DNA of 64,000 bases from Lepeophtheirus salmonis (GCF_016086655.4 NC_052144.2:30225896-30289895), one strand, 5' to 3'; numbered from the stretch's first letter, positions 46,690-59,181 are shown. Made by a program: numbers and translations. The notes: generated by a model from the letters alone, not told the origin.

Positions 46690-46875
46690 TTTATACCGTA
46701 CCTTGGTTCAAGATCGTCCTATCTCTAATCTTACTCCGTATCTGGCAAACATATTGACAGGAATTACTCCAATGTCGATCCTATATTCTAATTTGTGTCT
46801 GACAAGAACATCATGTATAACTCTACAAGAAATCCTGAGTTTTGCTTTCCGACGTTAATGAGAACACACACCTGA
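46690..46875 (+). repeat. Dispersed repeat with protein-like reading (family U), copy 4, weak
   Basis: The plus strand gives RNYSNVDPIF (46758-46787), then a shifted VSDKNIMYNSTRNPE. The NYSNVDP core is the same as in copies 2 and 3 and its DNA (aattactccaatgtcgatcc) matches consensus wording. Flanking similarity is weak. Confidence 0.5.
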
Positions 46876-46969
46876 GATTCTCTTAAAGAATGAAAGAAAA
46901 ATGATAAAAGCTTTAAAAAATAAATAACACTCTTTAGATTGTCAACTAGAAGAAAATTTAAAACGTGTC

Positions 46970-47100
46970 AAAATTTGTGTTGTGTCGATCTTCATTTAGG
47001 ACTGAAGTATTCCCGTCCAGTTCAGTCCGATATATCAGTCCTAAAAATGGATAAAGTTCAGTCCTTGATGACGTAACTGAACTTTAGTTCTTGTTTTTTT
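46970..47100 (+). repeat. Dispersed repeat (family D), copy 2
   Basis: Reads gttgtgtcgatcttcattta, then ggactgaagtattcccgtcc, then agttcagtcc and several more cagtcc words to 47090. It is the plus-strand counterpart of 42340-42465. A shorter related piece is near 25410. Confidence 0.6.
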
Positions 47101-47779
47101 AAGAGTCCTAGTACAAACAGTCCACTATATACATCAATAACACTATTTAAAATCATACTCTATATAACTAGTTATAAGTCTAACTCAAGTTTGAATCAAA
47201 TACTACAGCTTTGACAACATTTAGTACAAATATATATTCAATTGTAACCTAGTTACAAATCCCGGGATATTTCATTAATTAGTTCCTAGTCTACTTTACA
47301 AGAATTAAAAAATGTAGTACTTCCATAAATTTTTCAATTTGAATAGTTAAGAAACATATCAAGCTAATATAAAAACAACTTTTTAATATAACTTTTTTCG
47401 AGCATGTTTACGTACTAGAATAACTTTATTTGTAAAAATTGAGCCCCAGTTTTAGAAGATATGGCTATTGAAACTTTGTAGTGCATCACAGTTTTATTCA
47501 AAATATAAAAAGATAATAGTTTCCAAATCCTGGGGAAAAAATGATATGCTTACAAAAAATAAATATATATATTTGGAGTGTTTACACTAAACTTCATTCA
47601 ATTTTGTGTTTTTGAGGTGAAAAATGGTTTTTTTGTGAGATTTGATAAAGAATAAAATACATCTAAACAGTGGATTCTCCATATTCTCAAACGTAGGGAA
47701 GTTCCCAGTTTTAATCATAAGTGGGGCTTAGTTTCAAAAATTATCAGTACTGTTATATAATTTCATATGTAAATAGGTT
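47101..47779. other. Intergenic DNA, nothing recognised
   Basis: AT-rich sequence, no frames supported. Confidence 0.45.
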
Positions 47780-48180
47780 TATTTTTTAAATAAACTGGTA
47801 GAGGTTGCTCACGTCGCAGAGCTGAATAGAGACGAATAGAAACAAGGAATGAAGATAGAATAAATGAGACTGAGAGAGGGATGTAGAAAGATACAGAAGA
47901 AGAAGATAAGAGGGAAGATACGGAGGTAAGGAGTGAGATATATAAAGAGAGAATGAAAACGGACTCTTAATTACTTTGGAGGCCCAGAATAATATCATGG
48001 AAAAATGCTTGGTTATTTTGTATACCTCTACTTGATAAATTTTAGACTGATCGGTTATACCATTTTGGATTCTATGTTTGATAAAACCAAAAACTTATTT
48101 GTTAATATATATTTAATATGATTTTTTTTAGTAGTTCGCATTCTTATAGAGGCTAACGACGCCGTAGACACTTCCTATAT
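47780..48180 (-). repeat. Dispersed pyrimidine-rich repeat (family P), copy 2
   Basis: Reverse orientation of the copy at 39725-40075. The minus strand has a CTCTCTTT-rich core (about 47860-47960) that gives a Ser/Leu-rich 70-codon frame like the one in copy 1. The common gggcctccaaagtaatt edge and the tagaggctaacgacgcc edge (48150-48170) match gctaacaacgcc in copy 1. Confidence 0.6.
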
Positions 48181-51100
48181 GAGTTCCAGGTGCGTATGTA
48201 AAAGGGGTGGGGTGGGGATTTAAAGTTTTACAACCTACTGAGTAGAATTATGTTATTAAATTTATCAAAAAGTGAAAAAAGGAAAATATTTTGTCAAAGT
48301 TGCTACTTTTTTTTGTCTCATCTTGAAATAAATAATTAAATTTGCTATATTTCGTGTTATTTTCTGTTGTTAAGTCCAAATTGTCAAAGAAAAGAAGAGA
48401 AAAATCCTATTAACGGCCTTGGTGAGGTCATATTTTCATATATCCTTTTGGATCTAAAATATCTTTTGGTTGCAGCAATGTCCAGCAATTACGGAAACAG
48501 CTCCGCTCTTCCCTATTTTGTATTTAGCCTAACCATGACAATTTTGACAAATTAAGGCTGTCGTAGATTAAAATCTTCAGTATTCAGAATTGAACCTCAG
48601 CTATGTTAAAAAGTAGATACTAAAATATTGTAATCTTTTGGGATTCAAGTGACACTACAAATCAATTTTATTAAGAAACAAGATGGGCGAGAGTTGCAAC
48701 AGAACGGAAAATGACTTCTTGAAGCTTTATTTTTCAAGTAATTCTTTTTGGCATAAATTGCTTTAATTTAAAACTCAGGTCTAGTAACGAGTTGAACTCG
48801 AATGTCAAGGTATTACCGTAATAATTTCAACTCTGAGTATAAAGGTTTATTATAATGTGATCTCAAGGAAATAATTAAATTGGTTAACTTTGCATTATCA
48901 GAGTCAATTTAGAATTCAATATAATATATTAAGTTGGGATTCCACATTATAATTTAGGGGTACTTGAAAAAAAAATCAAAAATCAAAGTTAAGATTTTCA
49001 GATATTAAATGATATATTTTAAAACTTACTGAATGATTTCTTCTTGAAACTATGAGAATCAGAGTAAATATCACCAATTTTCAACTTTAACCAAAAATAA
49101 CTCAAGTTGTAAACATGATACAAAAAAATTTCGGAAATGGTTTTGGAAATTTATAACATTAGCTTTTGAAATATTTTAACACAATTTATCCCTGCCTGGA
49201 ACAATAATTGCTAAAAAAAAGCTTTAAATCTTAAAATTAGCCAAAAATAACAAAAACTGTTTATATTTTTTCTTAAGACCATGGGGCCAATGGATAAAAT
49301 ATAAGGTCATATTTCAAATCAAGGGAATATTGTTGGATAGTGATATTAATGAAAAAAAAACCAAAAAAAAAACATCATGTTATACCCCTTTTGTTATTGA
49401 ATAATTTTGTTTAAACATTCGTGCATGTAGTTCTAGTTAATTTTCTCTCGATGAGATTTAGCCTCATGTCATATTTGCCGCCTTTTTATATTATTGGTTC
49501 GAACTTTACTATTGTATCTCATCAGATTAATAAAATAGCTAGGAGAAGAAGAAAAAAGTAAAATTATACCAAAATAATGGATTTAATATTTATTACACCT
49601 TTTATACATTATTCTACATTGAATTGTAAAATATATACACAGTTAATCTATTATTTTTGGGGGTTTCAAATATTATCCCAAAATAGAAGAGTTGCTTAAA
49701 ATACCACCATATATTATAGCTTTATAATTTTACAAAGTTCATATGAGTTGATCAATAGGAATTTCTCGTCAAAAACGATGTTTTCCACCACAACAGGCTG
49801 TATGATCGAAAATTGTGCTCATACAAATAGCATTATAATTTATAATTATTTATTAATTAATTGATCTTTTATTTTTGTATTCTACTAGCAGTAAAGTTCA
49901 AACCGATAATTAAAAAAAAACCCATAAAAAGGCGGCAAATATCTCATGCGGCGAAATTTCATCGATGTGAAATTATGGGAAGTAAAAAAATTTTACACCA
50001 AAATTACCGGTCACGGTCTCTATATATGTCTTAAATCTCTATAAGTTTAATATTTGATTTGGATGTTGCAACACTAAGTTTCTTTATTTTCTCTAAGTGA
50101 AATTATATAACCTTATGCCTACCTTCATCTCTGTATAAAAAAATAAAATAATTGAATAAAGTAAAAAAATAAAATAAAAAAAGCCTTCTTATTCATTATT
50201 CTTCCCTTTCTTTAATTAAGACAAACTACAACAACGAAAAAAAAAAAAAAAAAGAGTACTAAAATAAGTAAAAATAAGAAAAGAGATAATTTAATTTTCA
50301 ATATATCATGCATGTATGTAGTTACATATTAGGCAGTACTATGTATGTATAGTTAGAAAGTAGAGTGTCGATATAGCTCAACATAATTTATCTTTCAATT
50401 AACTATTATTTAAATAGAATATCCTGCTTTCGGACTAGTATTTATCTTCCCAAACACATAGATCTTTTTTGCTGGTGACAATCAAAAACTGACTTTACAA
50501 ATTTTGCGGCATCTCAAGCTTTTAAGAACGGGGTTCGGGCGTTTTGAGTATATTTTTTTTTTTTGAGCCAAAATAGGCATTTTGTAATCCTTTTTTTCAA
50601 AAACACAAAATACACCTTGTTTTTGATTATTTAAGGTGTTTAATATGTACTCAATGAAATGTGGTATCCCTGCTGTATCAAACACCATTGGTATTAACCT
50701 GTGTTACTCAGCATTATTAGACAACAGTTAAACTTTGTTTAAAAAATATAGAATATAAAATCATCAGTGATACTCAATACTTATATGATAAATATTATCT
50801 CCTTTAAAATGAAATAATAATATAATGGTTGAAGACAAATAAAATAATATGAGGTTATGACTGATGAGTCAATGAGTACTTTAGTCTCTATAGCGCTACC
50901 TTAGCTACATACGCTCGATGCTACATTCAAAACGTCTGCAAGATTTCATCAATAGTGGTAAAGGATTAACCGGTGTTGGCAAGAAGGGAGCACATTGACA
51001 ATCGTCAATACATTTTTTTCATAACGTTTACACGGTGTTGGTCGGGACATTAAGAAATTAAAATTAATTCTGAATTCTTTTGCTTTTCTTAAACAATATT

Positions 51101-51489
51101 ATAATATATTGAGAGTAGAAAGTATATTCAAGTTGAACTATCGTTCGCTTCTCTTTCATATTATTGTCGAAAATCTTTTGTCTCATTCTCTCCTTCTTTT
51201 TTCTTCTCTAAACCTTATAATCTCTTTGAAAAAAAAAGAGCGCAAAGATATTTACCAACATGCAGCTGGAATAGTTCTTAAAATTTTACGTTCTTTATTT
51301 TTGTTTTCTATAAAAAGGTTTTTTGTTTGTCAAAAAACTATCTCTTGAGCTTTAAGACCCTACATAAAAAAATTCAGCAAAATCCATAATCCCTCCATTG
51401 GTTTGGGTGTGATTACCGGAAATACAAACAAACACACAGACATTCCCATTTAATATATAGATGACTACATTGTTATTTTTAGATCAAAA
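48181..51489. other. Three kilobases of intergenic DNA, possible LINE tail at its end
   Basis: No supported gene. Near 51415-51465 the words gtgattaccggaaatacaaa, caaacacacagacattc and tatatagatga resemble the 3' tails of some RTE-like LINE or SINE families, but nothing upstream confirms it. A short-lived frame at 51109-51348 has no motif. Confidence 0.45.
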
Positions 51490-51960
51490 ATATGTACAGG
51501 GTGTGCAAGCTATCTGTGGTGCAAAAATGATTTTTAGTTATCAGATTAAAAAACTAAAATAAGATTTTGAAAGTTTGATGATTTTTGATTTATTTAATTA
51601 AATAAAATCACCTACACCCTCAATAACAGTCTCTATTAGAGTCCGAAAGCACGAGCAGGCTTTCACCACTTGGTCTCTTGGAAAATCCTGTAATTTTTTC
51701 TGTGATCCAACTGATAAATCGTCTTTGTTGTAGAGGAGGTTCCGTTGGATTTGTTAGATCGTACACTTGATAAACTGATCGGATTTAGATCCAAAAATTT
51801 GATACTTGACCTTTTTTTCGAAATGTTGCAGAAAAAATTACCTTTAGAGCCTTGAAATTCCTTCATATCCATGAGAACTAACGTTTCACTTAGTCTTAGA
51901 GTTTGAGCAATTATGATGTTGACACTTTTTTATGGATTTCAAGGAGGTATCTCTACCATT
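51490..51960 (-). pseudogene. Mariner-like transposase relic (C-terminal part)
   Basis: Near the left edge tacagggtgtgcaagctatc (51495) looks like a mariner terminal repeat. Reading the minus strand, LDLNPISLSSVRSNKSNGTS holds the decayed SPDLNP.D block, with the catalytic Asp replaced, and NTKD-like wording follows. After a frameshift DQVVKACSCFRTLIETVIEG then VGDFI and a stop match the canonical end (…VAKACRRFRPRIEAVIEAEGDFIE). The stop is where such ORFs normally end. It is the same subfamily as the element at 43150-44270. Only about 90 codons are readable; the N-terminal two thirds are absent. Confidence 0.75.
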
Positions 51961-52295
51961 TCCGAATATTTTAGGGCAACAAACTAGTCAATTGATTCCA
52001 TCTTATAGTTATATAATGAAATGCCCTAATTCCCTAAATGGAAAATCCTTTTAGGTAGTCCAATACTTACATAATCTAACAGTCCAAAGTAATTTCATTC
52101 AAGCTATTATCAATTGTAACCGTACTTTTGTTCGAAAACTTATTTCCGAAGTCCAATTTGCCGAACATACACATTTTGCCAAAGGATCATTTGGTGCATT
52201 TGATCAAATAATGATATTTAATATAATGATATATGCAATTGTATGTTTTAATTGAATTTAAAATGATAGTATAACAAATATGTATCTTTTATATG
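51961..52295. other. Possible remnant of family F
   Basis: Near 52145-52200 the words ttccgaagtccaatttgccg and aacatacacattttgcc resemble the terminal sequence of family F (32770-33370). Nothing else is recognised. Confidence 0.4.
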
Positions 52296-52693
52296 CAGGG
52301 TAGGGCAGCAAAACGTGGACTCGAGAGAAAGATTTAGAAGTACATCAATAGTTTTATATTTTCAAAAATAGGCAAAAAAAAAATAATGTTACCAAAACAT
52401 GTAGACAAGGTTTTTGCAAAACTTTTTTCAGTCAATATAGCCAGCTTCATTGTCAAACCTCAGTCTTTACGCGTCGCTTGATGGCCATGCAGGAGTTATG
52501 TACAAACTTTTCTGACAAGTTGTCCTATGCAGTCACTTTCGAGGACTTAAGTGAGTCCACATTGAGGTCCTGATGGTTTCCATCTCCAAAATGTCTTATC
52601 TAGAAAAGTCATGCAGATTCAAATCCCTTTGGACCAGAGTCGAAAGAGAAAATAAACATTATTTAACAGCCCACGCTTTGTTGCCCTACCTTG
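52296..52693 (-). mobile_element. Internally deleted mariner element with inverted repeats
   Basis: The left end cagggtagggcagcaaaacg and the right end reversed (caaggtagggcaacaaagcg) are inverted repeats differing at 3 of 20 positions, and gtgg follows in both. On the minus strand the last readable coding block is NVDSLKSSKVTA, stop, DNLSEKFVHNSCMAIKRRVK, the C-terminus of a mariner-like transposase (…LSEDFVR..CMAFKRRVKACV). All upstream transposase sequence is missing, so the element is a 398-bp non-autonomous derivative. Flanks are atatg and ttcta, so the TA duplication is not obvious. Confidence 0.8.
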
Positions 52694-52829
52694 TTCTATG
52701 TATGTCGTATAAATAAATTAATGAGTGTTCTTATACTGTAAAATATTATTTTATTAATCATATTCATTAATAATTATTATAGAAGCACAACATAGTTGTT
52801 TGATTGTAGTTCGAATCTTTAACATTATA

Positions 52830-52990
52830 GTACTTTAAATATATATAAAAAAACACGAACGCGATAATAATGGAAGAATTGCTAATCACTTATCCATTAT
52901 CAATTAATTATCATTTGACATCATTGGTTATTCCTATAGGAAAATGCTCATGGATAGTGAAGCAAGTATAATAACAGGCAGGAGCAGTCA
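52830..52990. repeat. Dispersed repeat (family R), copy 3, partial
   Basis: Shares AAAAAACACGAACGCGATAA-like sequence, GAAGAATTGCTAATCACTT (also at 8780-8800), CTCATGGATAG and GAAGCAAGTATAATAACAGGC with the copy at 8640. Only the middle part is present. Confidence 0.6.
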
Positions 52991-53359
52991 TTTCCACTTC
53001 ATAATGTTTCAAAAGAGGAGGCTGTTGGCTCTCGTGAGATAAACCCCAGAGAAGATTCGGGAAAGTACTCAAAGGTCAAGTCGTAGGAGAGAACAGTATC
53101 AATGGTAAAGATTCAAACTACATTTGAACCACATACTACTCTGTTGTGTTTATATAATCATCATTAATGAATATGATAAATATATATTTTTTAGGGACTG
53201 TTAGAATATGATCTGACAACCGAAAAATAGCATGATAACCCTCACGATTCATTTGAATAATATTATGGAGGAGAGTAAATTAGATTTGATGTCATTAAAG
53301 TAGCTGTGAAATGAAAGAAATAAACTCAAGTGCCACTAGTACATAAGGCAGGCATTACT

Positions 53360-53450
53360 CCGTTTTCGATCCACAGCTCACTCTGAGTCCAACGGGACCT
53401 AATTGTATAACTCATCAACAAATCCCTAGCTTTACTATCCGTCATTTACG
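53360..53450 (+). repeat. Dispersed repeat with protein-like reading (family U), copy 5, partial
   Basis: The plus strand reads ITPFSIHSSL in one frame. In the neighbouring frames, VDPQLTLSPT and LINKSLALLSV correspond to VDPQFYSESNKD and LCNKSLVLRPV of the other copies. Only the core is present and it is frameshifted. Confidence 0.5.
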
Positions 53451-56239
53451 TGCACATGCACACTACTCCTGGTTACACTTTTGTCTTCAATGTTCTCTCT
53501 GAAAGAATGAAGGAATGGTAATAAGAGGTACAAAATTAAAAAATAGAACACTGAAAAATGCTTAGGATTTACAAGCCTAGACATAACCAACAAAAGTCAT
53601 TTTTACTTAAGTCAATTAAATCAACACTGTTTATTGCTTTCGAGTCTTTTTGAATCCAAGAGAGTTCTCGATTGAGTGTATGTACATATAAAAAATACTT
53701 TTCGTCATACCCTTGACTCATATTGACTTGATGATGATTTTTTATTTAAATGCAGAGTCATAAACCTGCTTCTCTCTCTCTGACAAAAACAATTTATTAA
53801 TCGATTTCAGCTTTCTTCTTCTTGTACCTTAAGTAAAAATAATGATTTTATTATTAACCTTAATTAGAATTCGGTAGGGAATTATTATTATAATTATAAC
53901 TACGATTAGTTCAATATGTATAATTTTTATTCTTACAAGAAAAAAAATAAAACAGAATAATGGTATAATTTATTCATTCTCAAACTTTTTGAAGGCTTTT
54001 TTCCTTCTTCTTTACTTTTTTTTCAATTTGTGTATACCTACATATGTAAATATAATATTAAATAATAAAACTTTAATATCAAAAATACATTTTGAATAAT
54101 TATTCAAACACTTAGAAGTTTATGCTTGAACAATCTTCTTTTTTTTTACATATAACAAGTCATAATAAAGCAAGCAAAATATGTACTTTAATAGCACACA
54201 AGGCAAGTGGGTATATTTAAGAATGTATGTTTAAGATGATATTGTGTATAAAGTTTGATACTTCATTACAAAACTTAATGTTATACTATTTTTTTATTTG
54301 ATATTCTTTGAACAATAAAAAACTATTTAAAAGTTTTTTATTGTTATATAAAAATTGTCAATTAATTTTTTATATAAAAAAAATGTCAAAAAAGTGTCAA
54401 GATACAAAAAGGGAGACTTATTTACATCTATGGGTATAAGTCAGATAGTATCTGTATACATTCTTCATAATATGTACCGAGTGTATTCTTAATTTTGACA
54501 CACATTTGTATAAGATTTTTTAGAGATATGACGAATCACAATCTAAAAGTTGTTTGCATAATAATTATGTTACTATTACTGTTCTGCATTTACATGCAAA
54601 AAAATTATATATCTTAAATCATCTTGAAAATGCCGAATGAAATCTTCAATTAGAGGAGGGATTTCTCAAAGAATAATATGTCGAGCATCTCCAACGTTTG
54701 AGTCAAGCTCCACAGTAGATGCAATAAAGAAAAATAATAAAAGAAAACTGTCCTTGGACTGAATGAAAACCCTGCAAAACTGGAAGCTGAAGCTATAATT
54801 AAAGAAATTCTTACGATTGAAAACCAAGGAAACAACTAGATGAATGTATGGGAAATTTCGATATCCGCTACGTAGGTAGGGCAAACTGCATTTATGCCCA
54901 ATATTCCGTCGATTAAAAATTACATATAACTCTACCAATGACTCTGACGTTGCCTTAAGATGTAATAAATATATGAATCTACTAGATATGCCACTAATAT
55001 GCTAGAAAAGAATCATGCAATCAACTAATATTGTCTGAGAAGAAAATATATTTACAACCCAGTTCACGTTTTAACTTGGGTGTATTTTCTTCAGTACACC
55101 TTGTAAGGATAGTGGGAGGATTATCAATTCAGTTCTACATGGTTTTATGGATTGTCAAGCGGTATCAGATCTCTTGTATTTATTTAAGCATATTGCTGAT
55201 TTGTTGGGTATAGTGGGTTTGCCTTCAAACCAAATATTCTATTCAGGATTCCTCTGCAAAAAGAATTCCAGCCTTGAAATACGTGCAGTAATTTATGCAC
55301 TTATAATTTCAATAGGACTAATAAAGCAAGTCGAATGAACTGTCAACGAACTGCGATTTGGAGAAATTAAGAAGTACATTGCAAAATATTGAAGATAGAG
55401 AAGAGTAAATGAAAACAGTTGCCCGGTATTGCATTTGTAGCAACTGATTTTTCCTTACTTATTCCTAGGCACTTTGTCTCAGATTTGGTTCGCTATTTTC
55501 CATCTGGATGGTTAGATATTACCATAAACTAAAGACCATAACAGATGGATTCCGGAAAAGTAAAGAATGATGTGATAAATGTATTTTGGATCTTTTTTTA
55601 TAATTATTATGAATCTTCTTTAAATCTAGTTTTTTAATTGTAGCTGTGTTGAGTATATTACTCGGTTGTATATGTATTTTTTATTTTAGAAAGCAATTAC
55701 AAGCATGTCGTGTTTGTTTTAGCTCTCTCAATGTTTAAATATTCTTTTAAAAGATTGTTTTTCAGTGTTTTATATTTCAAAGGAATACAAATGGGATAAT
55801 GAGATATAATTAAGGGGATAATTTTAAACTAGAATGTTTATTTATGTTTTTTGTTTTTGCATTCCCTCATATTTTTTCAGGATGTTATGTATGTTTAATA
55901 TTCATCTTTGTAAAATAAAACCCGTAATAACAAAAAAATCTTTAATAAGATATCAACCATGCTGCACGTCAATTTCAGAGTTTGCAAAATTTGTAAGGAA
56001 TTAAACGTATCCCGTTCAACTGATCATTCTATAAACTGACCTCTTATGGAATGAAATCATCTTGCTTTTTCCCACACTGCAATGTTATGAACATCTTCTC
56101 GTAACTTCAAGAATGGATGAAACGTGTTGTTGAGGCCAATATGCTTCATGTTGAATCGAATTGTGAAAATATCCAGTGTGAAATAATATGTGTTTAAGAG
56201 GGTTCTACAACAATCATGTCCAAAACAATATTGCTAAAA
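53451..56239. other. Intergenic DNA with possible unidentified coding trace
   Basis: Between about 54640 and 55560 short protein-like readings occur on the plus strand: NPAKLEAEAIIKEILTIENQ (about 54770), SVHLVRIVGGLSIQF (55100) and LYLFKHIADLLGIVGLPSNQ (55170). They are in different frames with stops between and could be a decayed gene or transposon, but I recognise no family. The rest holds a hairpin at 54311-54345 and nothing else. Confidence 0.4.
54311..54345. repeat. Perfect 14-bp hairpin
   Basis: Arms aacaataaaaaact and agttttttattgtt are exact reverse complements around the loop atttaaa. A second, weaker stem (tatataaaaa/tttttatata) follows at 54346-54377. Together they may be the relic of a small inverted-repeat element. 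Confidence 0.8.
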
Positions 56240-57793
56240 GACATTCCACCGAATCACAATTTTCTGAACAGAAATTTTGATGAATGATATTTTGCTAAAG
56301 AACAATTCGATGATATGACATTTTGCAGAAGGACTATTTGGGACATTTGGCTTAAAAATGCTATTTAATATATTGATATATGCGACTGTATATTTTAAGT
56401 ATTCAAGTAAATAACCACCCTTTTGATATTCACTAATAGAAAAAAAACAAATACATTAGAAAGATAAATCCCCCTCAAAAGTGGAACACAAATTTCGAGA
56501 TTTTTATCCGTTATTGATACTACCAGCTCTACCTTAGGAAGGAATAGATTACATCTGGTGTTATGATAGTATAAAAAATTCTAGGACTCATTCAATATCT
56601 CATTCACGGTTTATTCCTTGCTCCGGATTCTAACTCCAGCCAAGGATTTATTGAGTATATCCGAGTACGAGGCACTCAAACTAATTATCTTGCAAAGACG
56701 CTCTATAATTATTTGCTGTATTCTATTCCTATTTTTTGAACTCCAGACCAAAGGATTTTTTGTTCGATCGGCATTTTCAACAAATTTATAAATTTATCTA
56801 ATTTAAATAAATATATTTGAATATGACTCTTATATGCCATAATTTATATTATAGTTATGATATTAAAACACTAGTCTTACAACTGTGTATCATTTGTGTC
56901 ATTTGAAATCAATAGAAAAGAAAGTGAGAGAGAGAAAAGATGATATAGGTAATTAAAAGTCGAAGAAGAAGTGTTGAAGTTTATTTTCTTGCTTCTATTC
57001 GTTACTATTATTTTTATTTTAACAATATTTTTTTCATCATAAGAAAATTACGACCATTCTGCGTATACGTTTCAAAATATCCATGTTACCGATTCCATAG
57101 CTATAAAAATGTTTCTTAAAAAAAAAATACATTATTCAATTAAAGATAAATACAATGCAAAATACATATTAAATTTCTGATTCCTAAACGGAGGTATAAG
57201 ATTAGTTAATTGATTTTCTAAGATCTGATATTTCAAAATATATACCTGGAATTTAAAATCTCTGAAATACATAATCAAATATCTAGTTACTGCATGGCAT
57301 TTCTCAAGCATAAGCAGCAGAAACCTATAATTGTATTCAAACTCTAACAGTTATAAATCTATTTGATGGTGTTCAATGCTGTAATATTATATAATTAGCT
57401 AAAAGATTCCCCCATTGACAAATATGTATGGATAGTTTTTGAGTAAGAACCGCCCTAAATATATTATACTCCCGATCAGTACTTGACCGGGTACATCGGA
57501 GCTCCAACACATTCCATTCAAACGATTGATCCATACGTATTCTTTATTGAACCTCAACCATTGATTGATAGCTTCCTTCTCTTATTTAAACATTTTTTCT
57601 CATATTAATTAATTTTATTGATTTTTTTGTTAAAAAATGTTGAAATAGCGGTTCGAGACAACTGTTGAAGCATCCTCACAATGAATTGAATTAATTTCTG
57701 ATAAATGAATATCCTTTTTATTTATAAAAGTTAGTGTAACTTGAATGGGAGTCATATGTATTGCTGTATGAATAATCAACAAATATATTTATC
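56240..57793. mobile_element. Terminal-inverted-repeat element (family F), copy 2, broken
   Basis: Near 56240-56340 come words of the family F end (attccaccgaatcacaattt, atgacattttgcagaaggac). Near 57650 comes gcggttcgagacaactgttg followed by aagcatcctc, matching 33165-33190. Near 57750-57793 comes attgctgtatgaataatcaa then aaatatatttatc, matching 33280-33320. At 57794 family F sequence stops abruptly where a family A copy starts. About 1.3 kb between the end-like part and the matching part has no counterpart in copy 1, so a further insertion is likely there. Confidence 0.5.
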
Positions 57794-58678
57794 CAGAGGC
57801 GTCCGCAGGGGTCGAGGTGGAGGGGCTGTAGCCCCACCCCCCAATTAATGAGTTGTTTATTTTTTTCTAAATTTTTTTTGTGTAAGAATGAAACAAATTT
57901 ACGCCAAAATAAAGATAAATTTTTTTGAGAGATTTCTTTTCTTAAAAAAAGTGATCATGAAACAGAGCAAAAAATAGAATATGTAAAATTGTTTTTCATT
58001 AAATTTTAATTTTTGCCAATAGCTTTAGATTTTGGCATTTAAAAAAAAAATTAAATGATTATAATTAAACTTTTGAAATTTTTTTTCCAAAAAATTTAAT
58101 ATTAAATTTTTTTTTTAAGATATTTAACAAAAAAATTTTTTCAAAGGTCTTATAAAAAAAAAAATAACTTTCTGAGAACATCTATAGATTTTAAATTTTT
58201 TTAAAAAATTTAATACTTAAAATTTTTTTATAAACATCTGTGGCATTTTGAACTTTATTTCTAAAAAATTTAATACTTGAAATTTTTATTCTAAAATATA
58301 TACAATCTTTGAATTTGTTTTCCCCAAAAGTTAATTTTCAAACTTTTTAACAAAAAAATTAATTTTTTCGTAAATAACTTGGATTTTAAATAAAATTTTT
58401 GTTTTGAATTTTTTTTGTGAACAGCTGTTAATCTTTGAAATTTTTTTACTAAAAATTGAATATTTGAATTTTTTTTCCAAAAAAAAATTGAATATTTGAA
58501 TTTTTTTTTCCAAAAAATTAATATTTGAATTTTTTTTTTCTAAAAAATTTAATTTTTGAGCTTGTTTTGCTAAAAAAATAACTTTGTTTAAAATAACTAT
58601 ACATTTTTGAAATAAAAAAGAAAAATACTCTACAAACCAAGCCCCTTCTCCTCAAAGATAATCCTGCGGACGTCCCTG
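57794..58678 (+). mobile_element. A/T-rich minisatellite-bearing element (family A), copy 6, with both ends
   Basis: The most complete copy. The left end cagaggcgtccgcaggggtc and the right end reversed (cagggacgtccgcaggatta) are imperfect inverted repeats (14 of the first 16 positions match). Just inside the left end is the small GC palindrome ggggctgtagcccc. The interior of about 800 bp is degenerate A/T-rich units (AAAAAATTTAATATTTGAA, TGTGAACAGCTGTT). The right end is preceded by AAACCAAGCCCC. CAGGG-type ends are known from hAT elements, which suggests mobilisation by such a transposase, but no 8-bp duplication is visible (tatttatc versus atagtcaa). Confidence 0.8.
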
Positions 58679-59181
58679 ATAGTCAATTTTTCTGGATATC
58701 TGTTTGCGCACGTATGTTTGTATATAATCTTTTTACACAAACATGAAAAGAGTATTTTCGATATTTACATACATATATATGAGAGGAACAGAGAAGTAAA
58801 TAAAAAAGATCCAATAGACTGATAATTAGACTCTTTAAAAGTCAATAATAATAAAAATTATATGTTTGAAATATTGACTTTTATAAATGGGACTTGTTGT
58901 TGTTGTAGTCTGCTTTGTTTTATAAATTGAGTTATGTGTGTATGATAAATGAAAAACGATAATACTCTCTGCTCCTGTTCTACGAATACATATTATATTC
59001 ATAGACAAGAGACACATGATATTAATAATAATTTTTTTGTATTCATTTTCTAGAAATGCAGTTATATTAAATATCGGTGAAACTTTATTAATATATAACT
59101 GTCTATAAACCTATGTACCTATGGCATGATTATAAATTAAAATGATATTTCATCAAAAGAATAAAGAAAGCTTCATACTAC
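58679..59181. other. Intergenic DNA, nothing recognised
   Basis: AT-rich, with no supported frame. Family F sequence does not obviously resume after the family A insertion. Confidence 0.45.

Noticed and set aside
51109..51470. RTE-like LINE with a 3' tail at tatatagatga
   Set aside because: Only the tail-like words are seen. No reverse transcriptase or endonuclease motif lies upstream, so it is mentioned only in the spacer entry.
58331..58513. Phe/Lys-rich frame on the minus strand
   Set aside because: It is a translation of family A tandem A/T units, which create such frames by chance.
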